From: an uncultured bacterium
Lineage (GTDB): Bacteria > Bacillota > Clostridia > Oscillospirales > Oscillospiraceae
Reading direction: 5' to 3'
DNA length: 40,762 bases
Assembly (NCBI GenBank): GCA_948469375.1
Contig: CAOKLO010000029.1
Coordinates: forward strand, 1 to 40,762
The notes beneath the pieces are model-generated. The model searched no databases. It had not been told where the DNA came from and worked only from the letters and a program-made list of their open reading frames with translations. The translations under genes and the position numbers were made by a program. Below, piece by piece: positions 17,875 through 26,724 of this stretch; position 1 is the first letter of the stretch; each line of letters begins with the position of its first letter.

Positions 17875-18963
17875 ATGAGCCGGGTCCTGGTCTTGAATGA
17901 GAACCGTTTGGAGCGGGAGAACATGGGAGAGATCCTGTCCAAGGGGCTGCCCAAGGCGGAGGTGCTGACGGCGGCTACCCCCCGTCAGGCGCTGGACCTG
18001 CTGGGGGAGGGCTCCTTCTGCCTGCTCATTGTGGACGTGCCCTGGTTTGACGCGGACTACTGCAATATGATCGCCGCCGCCAAGGAGGTGGCGCCCGAGG
18101 CGCCCATCCTGGTCACCTCCGCCGGGCGGCGGTCGGAGATCGTGGCCAACGTGTGGCGGCTGGGGGTGCAGGACTATCTGCTCAAGCCCTACCGCCCGGA
18201 GTGGCTGACGTCGGCGGCGGAGGTGATGATGCAGTGGGGCGTCAAGCCCGCAGTAGAGTGGGAGAAGGAGCACCGGGAGAAGTATCTCAAGCAGGCTGCG
18301 GAGCATATGCAGGCCTTCTGCTACAAAAAATGCATCAACACCACAAAAGATTACCTTGATTCTCTCTACCGGGAAACGGATGATATAGATGTGATCCGTG
18401 TCAGCACCCTGTCCTTTGCCGAGGGGCTGGTGCGGCTGGGCAATCCCCTGGGGCCGTCGGCCCAGCTGAAGCTGTCCACCGCCATGGAGCGCTTCCGCCT
18501 GCGCTTCGACCAGCAGGGGAGAAAGCACGACTCCTTCCTGGTGCTTGAGAAGCTGTGGGGCGTCATTTTCGACGCCATCGACGAGGACCGGTGCTATCAG
18601 GTCAGCGATGAGCAGCGGGTGCTCAACTACGTGGACCGGAACATCAAGGAGGGCATCGGGCTGGACGAGGCGGCGGAGTACGCCAACATGAGCTCCAGCT
18701 ATTTCAGCAAGTTCTTCAAGCGGATCACCGGCGTGAACTTCATCACCTACATGATGGACGGCAAGATCAGCGCCGCCAAGGACATGCTCACCGATACGGA
18801 CATGCCCGTCATCAACATCGCCTATGAGCTGTCCTACAGCGAGACCAATTATTTCGGCAAGGCGTTCAAGAAGAAGGTGGGGCTCACTCCCACCGAGTAC
18901 CGGGAGCAGCATCAACAACACCGCGGGACGGCGTTTACAGGGGACCCGGCAGGGTCCCGCTGA
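17875..18963 (+). CDS. response regulator with AraC-type DNA-binding domain
   Basis: This 362-residue protein has an N-terminal receiver (about 1-120), a helical middle, and two AraC helix-turn-helix units at the C-terminus (about 255-355). The AraC part is clear from EAAEYANMSSSYFSKFFK and INIAYELSYSETNYFGKAFK. In the receiver D54 (LLIVDVP), S82 and K104 remain, but the acidic pocket DD/ED is replaced by N8-E9. The start is the ATG at 17875 after a GGCGGCGGGAG stretch. Together with the PocR sensor upstream it very likely activates the pdu genes. Confidence 0.9.
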   Translation: MSRVLVLNENRLERENMGEILSKGLPKAEVLTAATPRQALDLLGEGSFCLLIVDVPWFDADYCNMIAAAKEVAPEAPILVTSAGRRSEIVANVWRLGVQDYLLKPYRPEWLTSAAEVMMQWGVKPAVEWEKEHREKYLKQAAEHMQAFCYKKCINTTKDYLDSLYRETDDIDVIRVSTLSFAEGLVRLGNPLGPSAQLKLSTAMERFRLRFDQQGRKHDSFLVLEKLWGVIFDAIDEDRCYQVSDEQRVLNYVDRNIKEGIGLDEAAEYANMSSSYFSKFFKRITGVNFITYMMDGKISAAKDMLTDTDMPVINIAYELSYSETNYFGKAFKKKVGLTPTEYREQHQQHRGTAFTGDPAGSR

Positions 18964-18994
18964 GGGGCCGCGCCCCCAACGATGGAGGGTATTT

Positions 18995-20134
18995 ATGCAG
19001 GAATTCAGCCTTGGTACCAGGATCTTTTTCGGCGAGGGCGCGCTGGAGCGCCTGCGCCGGGTGGAGGACAAGCGAGTCCTCATCGTCACCGACAAGTTCA
19101 TGAACCAGATGGGCGTTCCCCAGCGGGTGGCGGCCTTTCTCACCAACTGCGCCGTCAGCGTGTTCGACGGCGTGGTGCCTGATCCCCCTGTCGAGGTGGT
19201 GACGGCGGGGGTGGAGGCCTTTCGGGACTGCGGGGCACAGATTGTCATCGCCGTGGGCGGCGGCTCCACCATCGACGCGGCCAAGGCCATCCGGGAGGTG
19301 GCCAAGCAGGTGCTGGACGCGGACACGGATAAAATGGAGTGCTTTGCCATTCCCACCACCAGCGGCACCGGCTCCGAGGTGACGGACTACGCCGTCATCA
19401 CCAACCGGGAACAGGGGCTCAAGTATCCGCTGCACAGCAAGGCGCTGCGGCCCATGGTAGCCATCCTGGACCCGGAGCTCACCGTCTCTGCGCCCCCGTC
19501 CGTCACCGCCGACACGGGTATGGACGTGCTCACCCACGCTTTGGAGGCCTATGTGTCCACCGGCTACAACGATTTTTCCGACGCCATGTGTGAAAAGGCG
19601 GTGTCCCTGGTGTTTCGCTTCCTGCCCCTGGCCGTGGCCGATGGAAACGACCTGCTGGCCCGGGAAAAAATGCACAACGCCTCCTGCATGGCAGGATTGG
19701 CCTTCAACTCCGCCGGGCTGGGCGTTAACCACGGCCTGGCCCACGCCATCGGCGGCAAGCTGCACATCGCCCATGGGCGCATCAACGCCATCCTGCTGCC
19801 CAAGGTGCTGGCTTATAACGCCGACTTGACCACGGTGCATAAGGGAGAATACTGCATCGCGGCCCGGAAATACCAGCGCATGGCCAAGGTGCTGGACCTG
19901 CCCGCCCCCAACGTGCGTCTGGGCGTAACCAACCTGATCCACGAGGTGGAGAAGCTGAACCGGAAAATCGGTATCCCCGCCACGCTGAAGGCCCAGGGGG
20001 TTGACCTGGCCCGCGTGAAGGAACTAAAGGAGGGGCTGGTGGCCGCCGCCCTGGCCGACGCCACCACCGCCACCAACCCCAGAAGCGTGGAGGCGGCCCA
20101 TGTGGAGAAAATCCTGACTGAGATTATGGGCTAA
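18995..20134 (+). CDS. pduQ: iron-type alcohol dehydrogenase PduQ (1-propanol dehydrogenase)
   Basis: This 379-residue class III, iron-dependent alcohol dehydrogenase should reduce propionaldehyde to 1-propanol and regenerate NAD+ inside the microcompartment. The cofactor motif is GGGSTIDAAKA. Metal ligands are in TGMDVLTHALEAY and GVNHGLAHAIGG. The length is close to the 370 residues of Salmonella PduQ. GGAGG lies before the ATG. It is 31 bases after the regulator and about 320 bases before pduA. Its place outside the main run differs from enterobacteria, where pduQ lies between pduP and pduS. Confidence 0.9.
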   Translation: MQEFSLGTRIFFGEGALERLRRVEDKRVLIVTDKFMNQMGVPQRVAAFLTNCAVSVFDGVVPDPPVEVVTAGVEAFRDCGAQIVIAVGGGSTIDAAKAIREVAKQVLDADTDKMECFAIPTTSGTGSEVTDYAVITNREQGLKYPLHSKALRPMVAILDPELTVSAPPSVTADTGMDVLTHALEAYVSTGYNDFSDAMCEKAVSLVFRFLPLAVADGNDLLAREKMHNASCMAGLAFNSAGLGVNHGLAHAIGGKLHIAHGRINAILLPKVLAYNADLTTVHKGEYCIAARKYQRMAKVLDLPAPNVRLGVTNLIHEVEKLNRKIGIPATLKAQGVDLARVKELKEGLVAAALADATTATNPRSVEAAHVEKILTEIMG

Positions 20135-20453
20135 ATGAAGCGGATTTTCTTGATGAAATACAAGAAAACGACAAAAATTGAGAACATTTGGAATGAAGCC
20201 CTGCTCTGCGGCAGACAGCCGCGGGGCAGGGCTTCGCGCGTCGTCCGGCCAAAATCTTGGCGGAAACGCAGAAAAAGAGCGGGAGGGTAAAAATTTTGTT
20301 TGGAAAAAATGGACAAAAAAGTACCAGCTGGGGGCAAGAAAAGCTTGCCTCCCCTTATGTATAATGTAACATGGTAGGCCCATATGTGCCGCACGCTGCC
20401 TGGAAGAGCAGAATGCGCCGCGGGCCATGAAAAAATCGAAGGAGGCAGCAATT
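20135..20453 (+). promoter_or_regulatory. pdu control region: hairpin, palindrome and -10 before pduA
   Basis: This 319-bp gap contains no gene. It holds a very stable hairpin (20195-20235, 18-bp stem with two G-T pairs, loop AGACA) without a T run. Farther on lies a palindrome (20330-20354, GGGGGCAAG against CTTGCCTCCCC). It ends with TATAAT at 20360-20365 and no matching -35. A promoter with a perfect -10, no -35 and a palindrome in the -35 position is what an activator-dependent promoter looks like. The AraC-type regulator is the natural candidate. Confidence 0.6.
20195..20235. repeat. 18-bp-stem hairpin downstream of pduQ
   Basis: Bases 20195-20212 pair with 20218-20235 around a 5-base loop; two G-T pairs, no mismatch. 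It follows the pduQ stop by 60 bases. Without a T run it is not a classical terminator. It could protect the pduQ transcript end or be a factor-dependent stop. Confidence 0.8.
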
Positions 20454-20732
20454 ATGCAGAAGGAAGCTCTGGGCATGGTCGAGACGAAGGGCCTGGTCGG
20501 TGCCATCGAGGCCGCCGACGCCATGGTAAAGTCCGCCAACGTGGCTCTGGTGGGGTACGAGAAGATCGGTTCCGGTCTGGTCACCGTGATGGTCCGCGGC
20601 GACGTGGGCGCGGTCAAGGCATCCGTGGACGCCGGCTCTGTGGCCGCCGAGAAGGTGGGCGAGGTCGTCTCCGTCCATGTCATTCCCCGTCCCCACACCG
20701 ACGTGGAAAAGATCCTGCCCCACATGGAGTGA
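20454..20732 (+). CDS. pduA: BMC-H shell protein PduA
   Basis: This 92-residue single-BMC-domain protein forms hexamers that tile the microcompartment facets. The family motifs [20 protein letters not shown] and [10 protein letters not shown] are present, as is the pore loop KIGSGLVT. The C-terminus [15 protein letters not shown] is typical of PduA/PduJ. GGAGG lies nine bases before the ATG. It is the first gene of the main operon. Over 86 aligned residues it differs from the later PduJ at only four positions. Confidence 0.95.
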   Translation: MQKEALGMVETKGLVGAIEAADAMVKSANVALVGYEKIGSGLVTVMVRGDVGAVKASVDAGSVAAEKVGEVVSVHVIPRPHTDVEKILPHME

Positions 20733-20810
20733 TTTCCAGAACCCGGAAACATCCCTATCGTATTGTTCTAGTCATAACAAATATCAACTTCATAAATGGA
20801 GGTAACACAC

Positions 20811-21605
20811 ATGGATGAATTGGTCAGCAAGGTCATGGACGAGGTCATGAAGAAGATCGGCGCCTCCGCTCCCGCCGAGGAGAAGTGCTGCGAGGCCGCC
20901 CCTGCCTGCAACCTGACTGAGTTTGTCGGCACCGCCATCGGCCACACCATCGGCCTGGTCATCGCCAACCTGGACCACCAGGTGCACGACGCCCTGAAGA
21001 TCGACCCCAAGTACCGCGCCATCGGCATCATCTCCGACCGCACCGGCGCCGGTCCCCAGATCTTTGCCGCCGACGAGGCTGTGAAGGCCACCAATACGGA
21101 ATGCCTGCTGGTGGAGTGCCCCCGCGACACCGAGGGCGGCGGCGGCCACGGCTGCCTGATCGTCTTTGGCGCTGAGGACGTTTCCGACGCCCGCCGGGCC
21201 GTGGAAGTGGCCCTGCGCGAGACCCCGGTCCACTTCGGCGACGTGTATGGCAACAGCGCCGGCCATCTGGAGTTCCAGTACACCGCCCGCGCCTCTCATG
21301 TGCTGAACAAGGTCTGGGCCGCCCCTCTGGGCAAGGCCATGGGCATCATCTCCTGCGCCCCCGCCGGTATCGGCATCCTGGCCGCGGACGCTGCGGTGAA
21401 GGCGGCCAACGTCGAGGTGCTGAGCGTGGCGACCCCCGGCAACGGCGGCACCAGCTTCTCCAACGAGGTTAACACCTTCTTCTATGGCGACTCCGGCGCC
21501 GTGAAGCAGGCCCTCATCGCCGCCCGTGAGGTGGGGCTGCAGGCTCTGAAGACTTTGGAGCCCAGCGAGGAGCTGAAGTCCTCCACCACCCCCTACATCA
21601 TTTAA
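20811..21605 (+). CDS. pduB: BMC-T shell protein PduB
   Basis: This 264-residue tandem-BMC protein forms trimers with a large gated pore and is a main shell component. Domain 1 includes EFVGTAIGHTIGLVIANLD, and domain 2 includes GKAMGIISCAPAGIGILAAD. The N-terminal segment MDELVSKVMDEVMKKIG is an amphipathic helix of the type thought to bind cargo inside the shell. The start at 20811 has GGAGG upstream, whereas an upstream alternative codon overlaps that site. It lies between pduA and the dehydratase genes as in the classic order. Confidence 0.95.
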   Translation: MDELVSKVMDEVMKKIGASAPAEEKCCEAAPACNLTEFVGTAIGHTIGLVIANLDHQVHDALKIDPKYRAIGIISDRTGAGPQIFAADEAVKATNTECLLVECPRDTEGGGGHGCLIVFGAEDVSDARRAVEVALRETPVHFGDVYGNSAGHLEFQYTARASHVLNKVWAAPLGKAMGIISCAPAGIGILAADAAVKAANVEVLSVATPGNGGTSFSNEVNTFFYGDSGAVKQALIAAREVGLQALKTLEPSEELKSSTTPYII

Positions 21606-21630
21606 TATAAGCCGGGAAGGAGCATAAGCT

Positions 21631-23292
21631 ATGAAATCTAAGCGTTTTGAAGCTCTGGCAGCCCGCCCGGTCAACCAGGACGGGTACGTGCAGGAGTGGC
21701 CTGAGGTCGGTCTGATCGCCATGAACAGCCCCTTCGACCCCAAGCCCAGCATCAAGATCGAGGGCGGTCGCATCGTGGAGATGGACGGCAAGACCCGCGC
21801 CGATTTCGACATGCTGGACACCTTCATCGCCGACCACGCCATCCGGCTGGGCAACGCGGAGAAGGCCATGGCCATGGACTCTCTGGACATCGCACGGAAG
21901 ATTGTTGACATCAACGTGTCCCGGGACGAGATCCTGGACATCACCCTGTCCGTCACCCCCGCCAAGCTGACGGAGATCGTGGGCAAGCTCACCATCGTGG
22001 AGATCATGATGGGCATGACCAAGATGCGCGCCCGCCTGATGCCCGCCAACCAGTGCCACGTCACCAACGTGAAGGACAACCCCATCCAGATCGCCGCCGA
22101 CGCCGCCGAGGCCGCCGTCCGCGGCTTCGCCGAGATGGAGACCACCGTGGGCATCGCCCGTTACGCCCCCTTCAACGCCATGGCTCTGTTCGTGGGCGCT
22201 CAGGCAGGCCGTCCCGGCATCATGACCCAGTGCGCCCTGGAAGAGGCCACCGAGCTCCAGCTGGGCATGCGCGGCTTCACCACCTATGCCGAGACCATCT
22301 CCGTGTACGGCACCGAGCCGGTGTTCATGGACGGCGACGACACCCCCTACTCCAAGGCGTTCCTGGCCAGCTGCTACGCCAGCCGCGGCCTGAAGATGCG
22401 CTTCACCTCCGGCACCGGTTCCGAGGTCCAGATGGGCTACGCCGAGGGCAAGTCCATGCTGTACCTGGAGGCCCGCTGCCTGGCCGTCACCAAGGGCGCC
22501 GGCGTGCAGGGCACCCAGAACGGCTCCGTGTCCTGCGTGGGCGTGCCCGCCGGCGTGCCCGGCGGCATCCGCGCCATCGCCGCGGAGAACCTGATCGCCA
22601 TGCTGCTGGACCTGGAGTCCACCACCTCCAACGACCAGACCTTCACTCACTCCGACCTGCGCCGGGTGGCCCGCAGCGTGCCCCAGCTGTTCTCCGGCAC
22701 CGACTACATCTGCTCCGGCTACTCCGCCACCCCCAACTACGACAACATGTTCGCGGGCTCCAACTGGGACGCCGACGACTACGACGACTGGAACATCATC
22801 CAGCGGGACATGCGCATTGACGGCGGCTTGCAGCCCGTCAAGGAGGACGATGTCATCAAGGCCCGCAACAAGGCCGCCCGGGCCCTCCAGGGGATGTTCC
22901 GCGAGCTGGGCCTGCCCCCCATCACCGACGAGGAAGTGGAGGCCGCCACCTACGCCCGGGGCTCCGAGGATATGCCCAACCGCAACGTCAACGAGGATCT
23001 GAAGGCCATCGAGGACATGATGGCCCGGAAGGTCACCGGCGTGGACTTCGTCAAGGCGCTGGACAAGGCCGGCTTCCCCGATGTGGCCCAGAACATCTAT
23101 AACATGCTCCGCCAGAAGGTGGCCGGCGACTATCTGCACACCGCCTCCATCTTCGACAAGGACTTCCATGTCTACTCCGGCGTGAACGCCCCCAACGACT
23201 ATCACGGTCCCATGACCGGCTATCAGCTCAGCGAGGAGCGCTGGGAGCAGATCAAGAACATCCCCAACGCCATCCGGCCGGAAGACATCTAA
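21631..23292 (+). CDS. pduC: B12-dependent diol dehydratase, large subunit PduC
   Basis: This 553-residue subunit (Salmonella PduC has 554) forms the TIM barrel that binds substrate and adenosylcobalamin. It converts 1,2-propanediol to propionaldehyde; glycerol may also be used. The opening [39 protein letters not shown] and the C-terminal [17 protein letters not shown] are typical. No key gap is seen. GGAG lies upstream. The sequence cannot by itself separate propanediol from glycerol as preferred substrate, but the pdu context favours propanediol. Confidence 0.97.
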   Translation: MKSKRFEALAARPVNQDGYVQEWPEVGLIAMNSPFDPKPSIKIEGGRIVEMDGKTRADFDMLDTFIADHAIRLGNAEKAMAMDSLDIARKIVDINVSRDEILDITLSVTPAKLTEIVGKLTIVEIMMGMTKMRARLMPANQCHVTNVKDNPIQIAADAAEAAVRGFAEMETTVGIARYAPFNAMALFVGAQAGRPGIMTQCALEEATELQLGMRGFTTYAETISVYGTEPVFMDGDDTPYSKAFLASCYASRGLKMRFTSGTGSEVQMGYAEGKSMLYLEARCLAVTKGAGVQGTQNGSVSCVGVPAGVPGGIRAIAAENLIAMLLDLESTTSNDQTFTHSDLRRVARSVPQLFSGTDYICSGYSATPNYDNMFAGSNWDADDYDDWNIIQRDMRIDGGLQPVKEDDVIKARNKAARALQGMFRELGLPPITDEEVEAATYARGSEDMPNRNVNEDLKAIEDMMARKVTGVDFVKALDKAGFPDVAQNIYNMLRQKVAGDYLHTASIFDKDFHVYSGVNAPNDYHGPMTGYQLSEERWEQIKNIPNAIRPEDI

Positions 23293-23311
23293 TCAGAGGG
23301 AGGGTCGAATT

Positions 23312-23986
23312 ATGAATTTTGACGAAAATATGCTCCGTAGTGTCATCGAAGAGGTCCTTAAGGAGATGGGCGCTGCCTCGACCGCTCCCGCCGCGGCCCC
23401 CAAGGCCGCCGCTCCTTCCGCCAGCACCCTGTCCGCGGGCGAGATGACCCTGGCCGACACCGGCGAGGCCGCCAAGGGCGTGGCCCCCGACGAGGTGGTC
23501 ATCGGCCTGGCCCCCGCCTTCGGCGTGTACCAGAACGAGACCATCATCCATCAGCCCCACAGCAAGGTGCTGCGCGAGATCATCGCCGGCATCGAGGAGG
23601 AGGGCATGAAGTGGCGCATCATCCGGGTGTTCCGCACCTCCGACGTGTCCTTCGTCGCCCATGACGCGGCCGAGTATTCCGGCTCCGGCATCGGCATCGG
23701 CATCCAGTCCAAGGGGACCACGGTGATCCATCAGAAGGACCTGCCCCCCCTGAGCAACCTGGAGCTGTTCTCTCAGGCGCCGCTGATCGAGATGGAGACC
23801 TTCCGTCAGATCGGCAAGAACGCCGCCAAGTACGCCAAAGGCGAGGCCCCCACCCCCGTCACCGTGCGCAATGACCAGATGGCTCGTCCCACCTATCAGG
23901 CCATCGCCGCTCTGCTCCACATCAAGGAGACCGAGCATTGCGACCGGAACAAGAAGCCTCAGGCCGTCACCGTTTCGTTTAAGTAA
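23312..23986 (+). CDS. pduD: B12-dependent diol dehydratase, medium subunit PduD
   Basis: This 224-residue beta subunit has the same length as Salmonella PduD. It contributes to cobalamin binding. The first 18 residues ([18 protein letters not shown]) form an amphipathic helix that acts as an encapsulation peptide, followed by an Ala/Pro-rich linker. The core starts near residue 60 ([20 protein letters not shown]) and includes [12 protein letters not shown]. The PduP N-terminus in this operon begins with the same MNFDE. GGGAGG lies before the ATG. Confidence 0.96.
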   Translation: MNFDENMLRSVIEEVLKEMGAASTAPAAAPKAAAPSASTLSAGEMTLADTGEAAKGVAPDEVVIGLAPAFGVYQNETIIHQPHSKVLREIIAGIEEEGMKWRIIRVFRTSDVSFVAHDAAEYSGSGIGIGIQSKGTTVIHQKDLPPLSNLELFSQAPLIEMETFRQIGKNAAKYAKGEAPTPVTVRNDQMARPTYQAIAALLHIKETEHCDRNKKPQAVTVSFK

Positions 23987-24000
23987 AGGGAGGCAGGAAT

Positions 24001-24507
24001 ATGGATCAGGAAGCTTTGATGAAACAGATCGTGGAGCAGGTCATGGCCGCTATGAACAACGGCACCGTTTCCGCTCCCTCTACCCCCGCCGGCGGCAAGA
24101 TGACCGCTGCCAATTACCCCCTGGCCGAGAAGGAGTCTGACAAGATCAAGACTCCCACCGGCAAGCCCTTTAGCTCTCTGAGCTATGAGAAGGTGCTCTC
24201 CGGCGAGCTGACCTCCGACGATATGCGTATCGCCCCCGAGACCCTGGAGTACCAGGCTCAGGTGGCCGAGTCCGTTAACCGCGAGGCCTTCGCGGGCAAC
24301 CTGCGCCGGGCCGCCGAGCTGATCGCGGTGCCCGACGAGCGCCTGCTGGAGATCTACAACGCCCTGCGCCCCTACCGTTCCACCAAGCAGGAGCTGATCG
24401 ACATCGCCAACGAGCTGGACGGCAAGTACGGCGCCAAGACCGCCGCCGGGCTGGTGCGCGAGGCCGCCGAGGTCTACGAGAAGCGCGACCGTCTGAAGAA
24501 GTTCTAA
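24001..24507 (+). CDS. pduE: B12-dependent diol dehydratase, small subunit PduE
   Basis: This 168-residue gamma subunit completes the dehydratase. The N-terminal helix MDQEALMKQIVEQVMAAMNN is followed by a Ser/Thr/Pro linker and resembles an encapsulation-type extension. The family core covers about residues 40-168: YPLAEKESDKIKTPTGKP, then LRRAAELIAVPDERLLEIYN and LRPYRSTKQELIDIA. It lies 15 bases after pduD with a GGGAGG site. Confidence 0.96.
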   Translation: MDQEALMKQIVEQVMAAMNNGTVSAPSTPAGGKMTAANYPLAEKESDKIKTPTGKPFSSLSYEKVLSGELTSDDMRIAPETLEYQAQVAESVNREAFAGNLRRAAELIAVPDERLLEIYNALRPYRSTKQELIDIANELDGKYGAKTAAGLVREAAEVYEKRDRLKKF

Positions 24508-24535
24508 GGAAGCGAAAAGTGAGGAGGCACCGCAC

Positions 24536-26356
24536 ATGAAGATCGTCGCAGGCATCGACATCGGCAACGCGACAACGGAAACCGCCCTGGCCAAACTAGA
24601 GGCTGGTAAGCTGGAATTTCTGGCCAGCGGAACGGTGCCTACCACAGGCATCAAGGGGACCCGGCAGAATATCAACGGTATCTTTCACTCCCTGACCGAC
24701 GCCCTGGAAAAGGCGGGGCTGGAGGTGAAGGACCTGTCTGAGGTGCGCCTCAATGAGGCCGCCCCGGTCATCGGCGACGTGGCCATGGAGACCATCACCG
24801 AGACCATCATCACCGAGTCCACCATGATCGGCCACAATCCCTCCACCCCCGGCGGTATGGGCGTCGGGGTGGGGGAGACCGTCCTGGTCACCGAGCTGGA
24901 GGACGCCCCCGGCGGGAAGGACTACATCGCGGTCATCCCCAAGAGCGTGGACTTTGAGGATGCGGCGAAGCTCATCAACCAGGGCTCCAGCGGCACCCGG
25001 CAGGTCACCGCCGCCATCGTGCAGCGGGACGACGGCGTTCTCATCCACAACCGCCTGCACCGCAAGATCCCCATCGTGGACGAGGTGGCCCTGGTGGACA
25101 AGGTTCCCCTGGGTATGCGCTCTGCGGTGGAGGTGGCCCCGGTGGGCGGCGTGGTGGAGGTGCTGTCCAACCCCTACGGCATCGCCACCCTGTTCGGGCT
25201 GTCCTCTGAGGAGACCCGGCAGGTGGTGCCCATTGCCCGGGCGCTCATCGGCAACCGCTCGGCGGTGGTCATCAAGACCCCCAGCGGCGACGTGAAGGAG
25301 CGCAAGATCCCCGCCGGCACCATGGAGCTGAAGGGCGCCATGCGCACTGTGAAGGTGGACGTGGACGACGGCGCGGACAAGATCATGAAGGCGGTGGAGT
25401 CCATCCCCGCCCTGGAGGACGTGCGGGGCGAGCCGGGCACCAATGCGGGCGGAATGCTGGAAAAGGTGCGCCAGGTGATGGCAAACCTGACCAAGCAGCA
25501 CCCCCGTGACATCCACATCCAGGACCTGCTGGCGGTGGACACGTTTACGCCCCAAAAGGTCCAGGGCGGTCTGGCCAACGAGTTTTCCCAGGAGAACGCC
25601 GTGGGCATCGCCGCCATGGTGAAGGCCGACCGTCTCCAGATGGAGGCCATCGCCAAGGAGTTCGGAGAACAGATCAATGTTCCCGTGGAGGTGGGCGGCG
25701 TGGAGGCCGACATGGCCATTCGCGGCGCGCTCACCACGCCGGGCACCAATAAACCTTTAGCGATTTTAGACATGGGCGCCGGTTCCACCGACGCGTCCAT
25801 CATCAGCGAGGACGGGACCATCCACTCCATCCATTTGGCCGGGGCGGGCAACATGGTCACCCTCCTCATCCAGTCGGAGATGGGCCTGGACAGCTTCGAC
25901 ACGGCGGAAGACGTGAAGAAGTACCCCATGGCCAAGGTGGAGAGCCTGTTCCACATCCGCCACGAAAATGGAACGGTGGAATTTTTCCCCACCCCGCTGG
26001 ACCCCAACATCTTCGCCAAAGTGGTCATCCTGAAGGAGGGCAACATGATCCCTCTGGAGGGGGACTGGTCCATGGAGAAGATCCGGCTTATTCGCCGCCA
26101 GGCCAAGCAAAAGGTGTTCGTCACCAACGCCATCCGGGCCCTCACCCGGGTGAGCCCCACGGGCAACGTCCGGGACATCCGGTTCGTGGTGCTGGTGGGC
26201 GGCTCCGCCTTGGACTTCGAGGTGCCCCAGATGGTTACCGACGCCCTGTCCCAGTACAAGGTGGTGGCCGGGCGGGGCAACATCCGCGGTTCGGAGGGGC
26301 CCCGCAACGCGGTGGCCACCGGCCTGGTGTTGTCTGTGCTGGAAGGGAGGGCCTGA
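24536..26356 (+). CDS. pduG: diol dehydratase reactivase, large subunit PduG
   Basis: This 606-residue ATPase subunit of the reactivating factor releases damaged cobalamin from inactivated diol dehydratase. It has an Hsp70/actin-like fold: IVAGIDIGNATTETAL at the N-terminus, ILDMGAGSTDASIIS for the phosphate-binding part, and VVLVGGSALDFEVPQMV. The length fits Salmonella PduG (610). GGAGG precedes the ATG. The small subunit gene follows after three bases. Confidence 0.97.
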   Translation: MKIVAGIDIGNATTETALAKLEAGKLEFLASGTVPTTGIKGTRQNINGIFHSLTDALEKAGLEVKDLSEVRLNEAAPVIGDVAMETITETIITESTMIGHNPSTPGGMGVGVGETVLVTELEDAPGGKDYIAVIPKSVDFEDAAKLINQGSSGTRQVTAAIVQRDDGVLIHNRLHRKIPIVDEVALVDKVPLGMRSAVEVAPVGGVVEVLSNPYGIATLFGLSSEETRQVVPIARALIGNRSAVVIKTPSGDVKERKIPAGTMELKGAMRTVKVDVDDGADKIMKAVESIPALEDVRGEPGTNAGGMLEKVRQVMANLTKQHPRDIHIQDLLAVDTFTPQKVQGGLANEFSQENAVGIAAMVKADRLQMEAIAKEFGEQINVPVEVGGVEADMAIRGALTTPGTNKPLAILDMGAGSTDASIISEDGTIHSIHLAGAGNMVTLLIQSEMGLDSFDTAEDVKKYPMAKVESLFHIRHENGTVEFFPTPLDPNIFAKVVILKEGNMIPLEGDWSMEKIRLIRRQAKQKVFVTNAIRALTRVSPTGNVRDIRFVVLVGGSALDFEVPQMVTDALSQYKVVAGRGNIRGSEGPRNAVATGLVLSVLEGRA

Positions 26357-26359
26357 GAT

Positions 26360-26713
26360 ATGGCCATGCCCATTGAAATGTCGAAACCCAATGTCCGCGT
26401 TCTGATGAGTCCCGACGCCTCGCCGGCAGCTTTGCGGCAGCTGACCTACGGCATGGAGGAGGAGGGCATCCCCTGGGAGGAAGACACCCGGGGGGGGATG
26501 GACGCGCTGGCCCTGTCCTGGGAAGCCGCCCAGGCGTCCCGCCTGGAGGTGGGGCTGGGGTTGGACAGACAATTTGTGGTCCTGCACTACTCTAAATTGC
26601 AGCAGGACCAGCCTCTTTACCGTGTTCCCGCCCGTCAAATGGATCAGGTGCGAGCTATCGGAGCCAACGCGGCGCGGCTGGTGAAGAAATTGCCGCTGAA
26701 ACCTCTGGACTAG
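26360..26713 (+). CDS. pduH: diol dehydratase reactivase, small subunit PduH
   Basis: This 117-residue protein matches PduH (about 116), which swaps with the dehydratase beta subunit during reactivation. Visible motifs are LTYGMEEEGIPWEE near residue 30 and VPARQMDQVRAIGANAARLVK near the C-terminus. This part resembles the homologous domain of the medium subunit (IEEEGMKWR and [10 protein letters not shown] in PduD). The GGGAGG site lies inside the end of pduG, so the pair is translationally coupled. Confidence 0.94.
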   Translation: MAMPIEMSKPNVRVLMSPDASPAALRQLTYGMEEEGIPWEEDTRGGMDALALSWEAAQASRLEVGLGLDRQFVVLHYSKLQQDQPLYRVPARQMDQVRAIGANAARLVKKLPLKPLD

Positions 26714-26724
26714 GAGGTACGTGT

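Noticed and set aside
20135-20453. Cobalamin riboswitch or ANTAR-target hairpins before pduA
   Set aside because: The hairpins seen lack the B12 box and the paired hexaloop structure of ANTAR targets; the local regulator is AraC-type, not ANTAR.
20384-20818. A 144-codon frame overlapping pduA
   Set aside because: It is an out-of-frame Arg/Gly-rich shadow of pduA and lacks a ribosome site.
21598-23205. A 535-codon minus-strand frame opposite pduC
   Set aside because: The Val/Gly/His-rich translation is a typical antisense shadow of a strongly biased gene.
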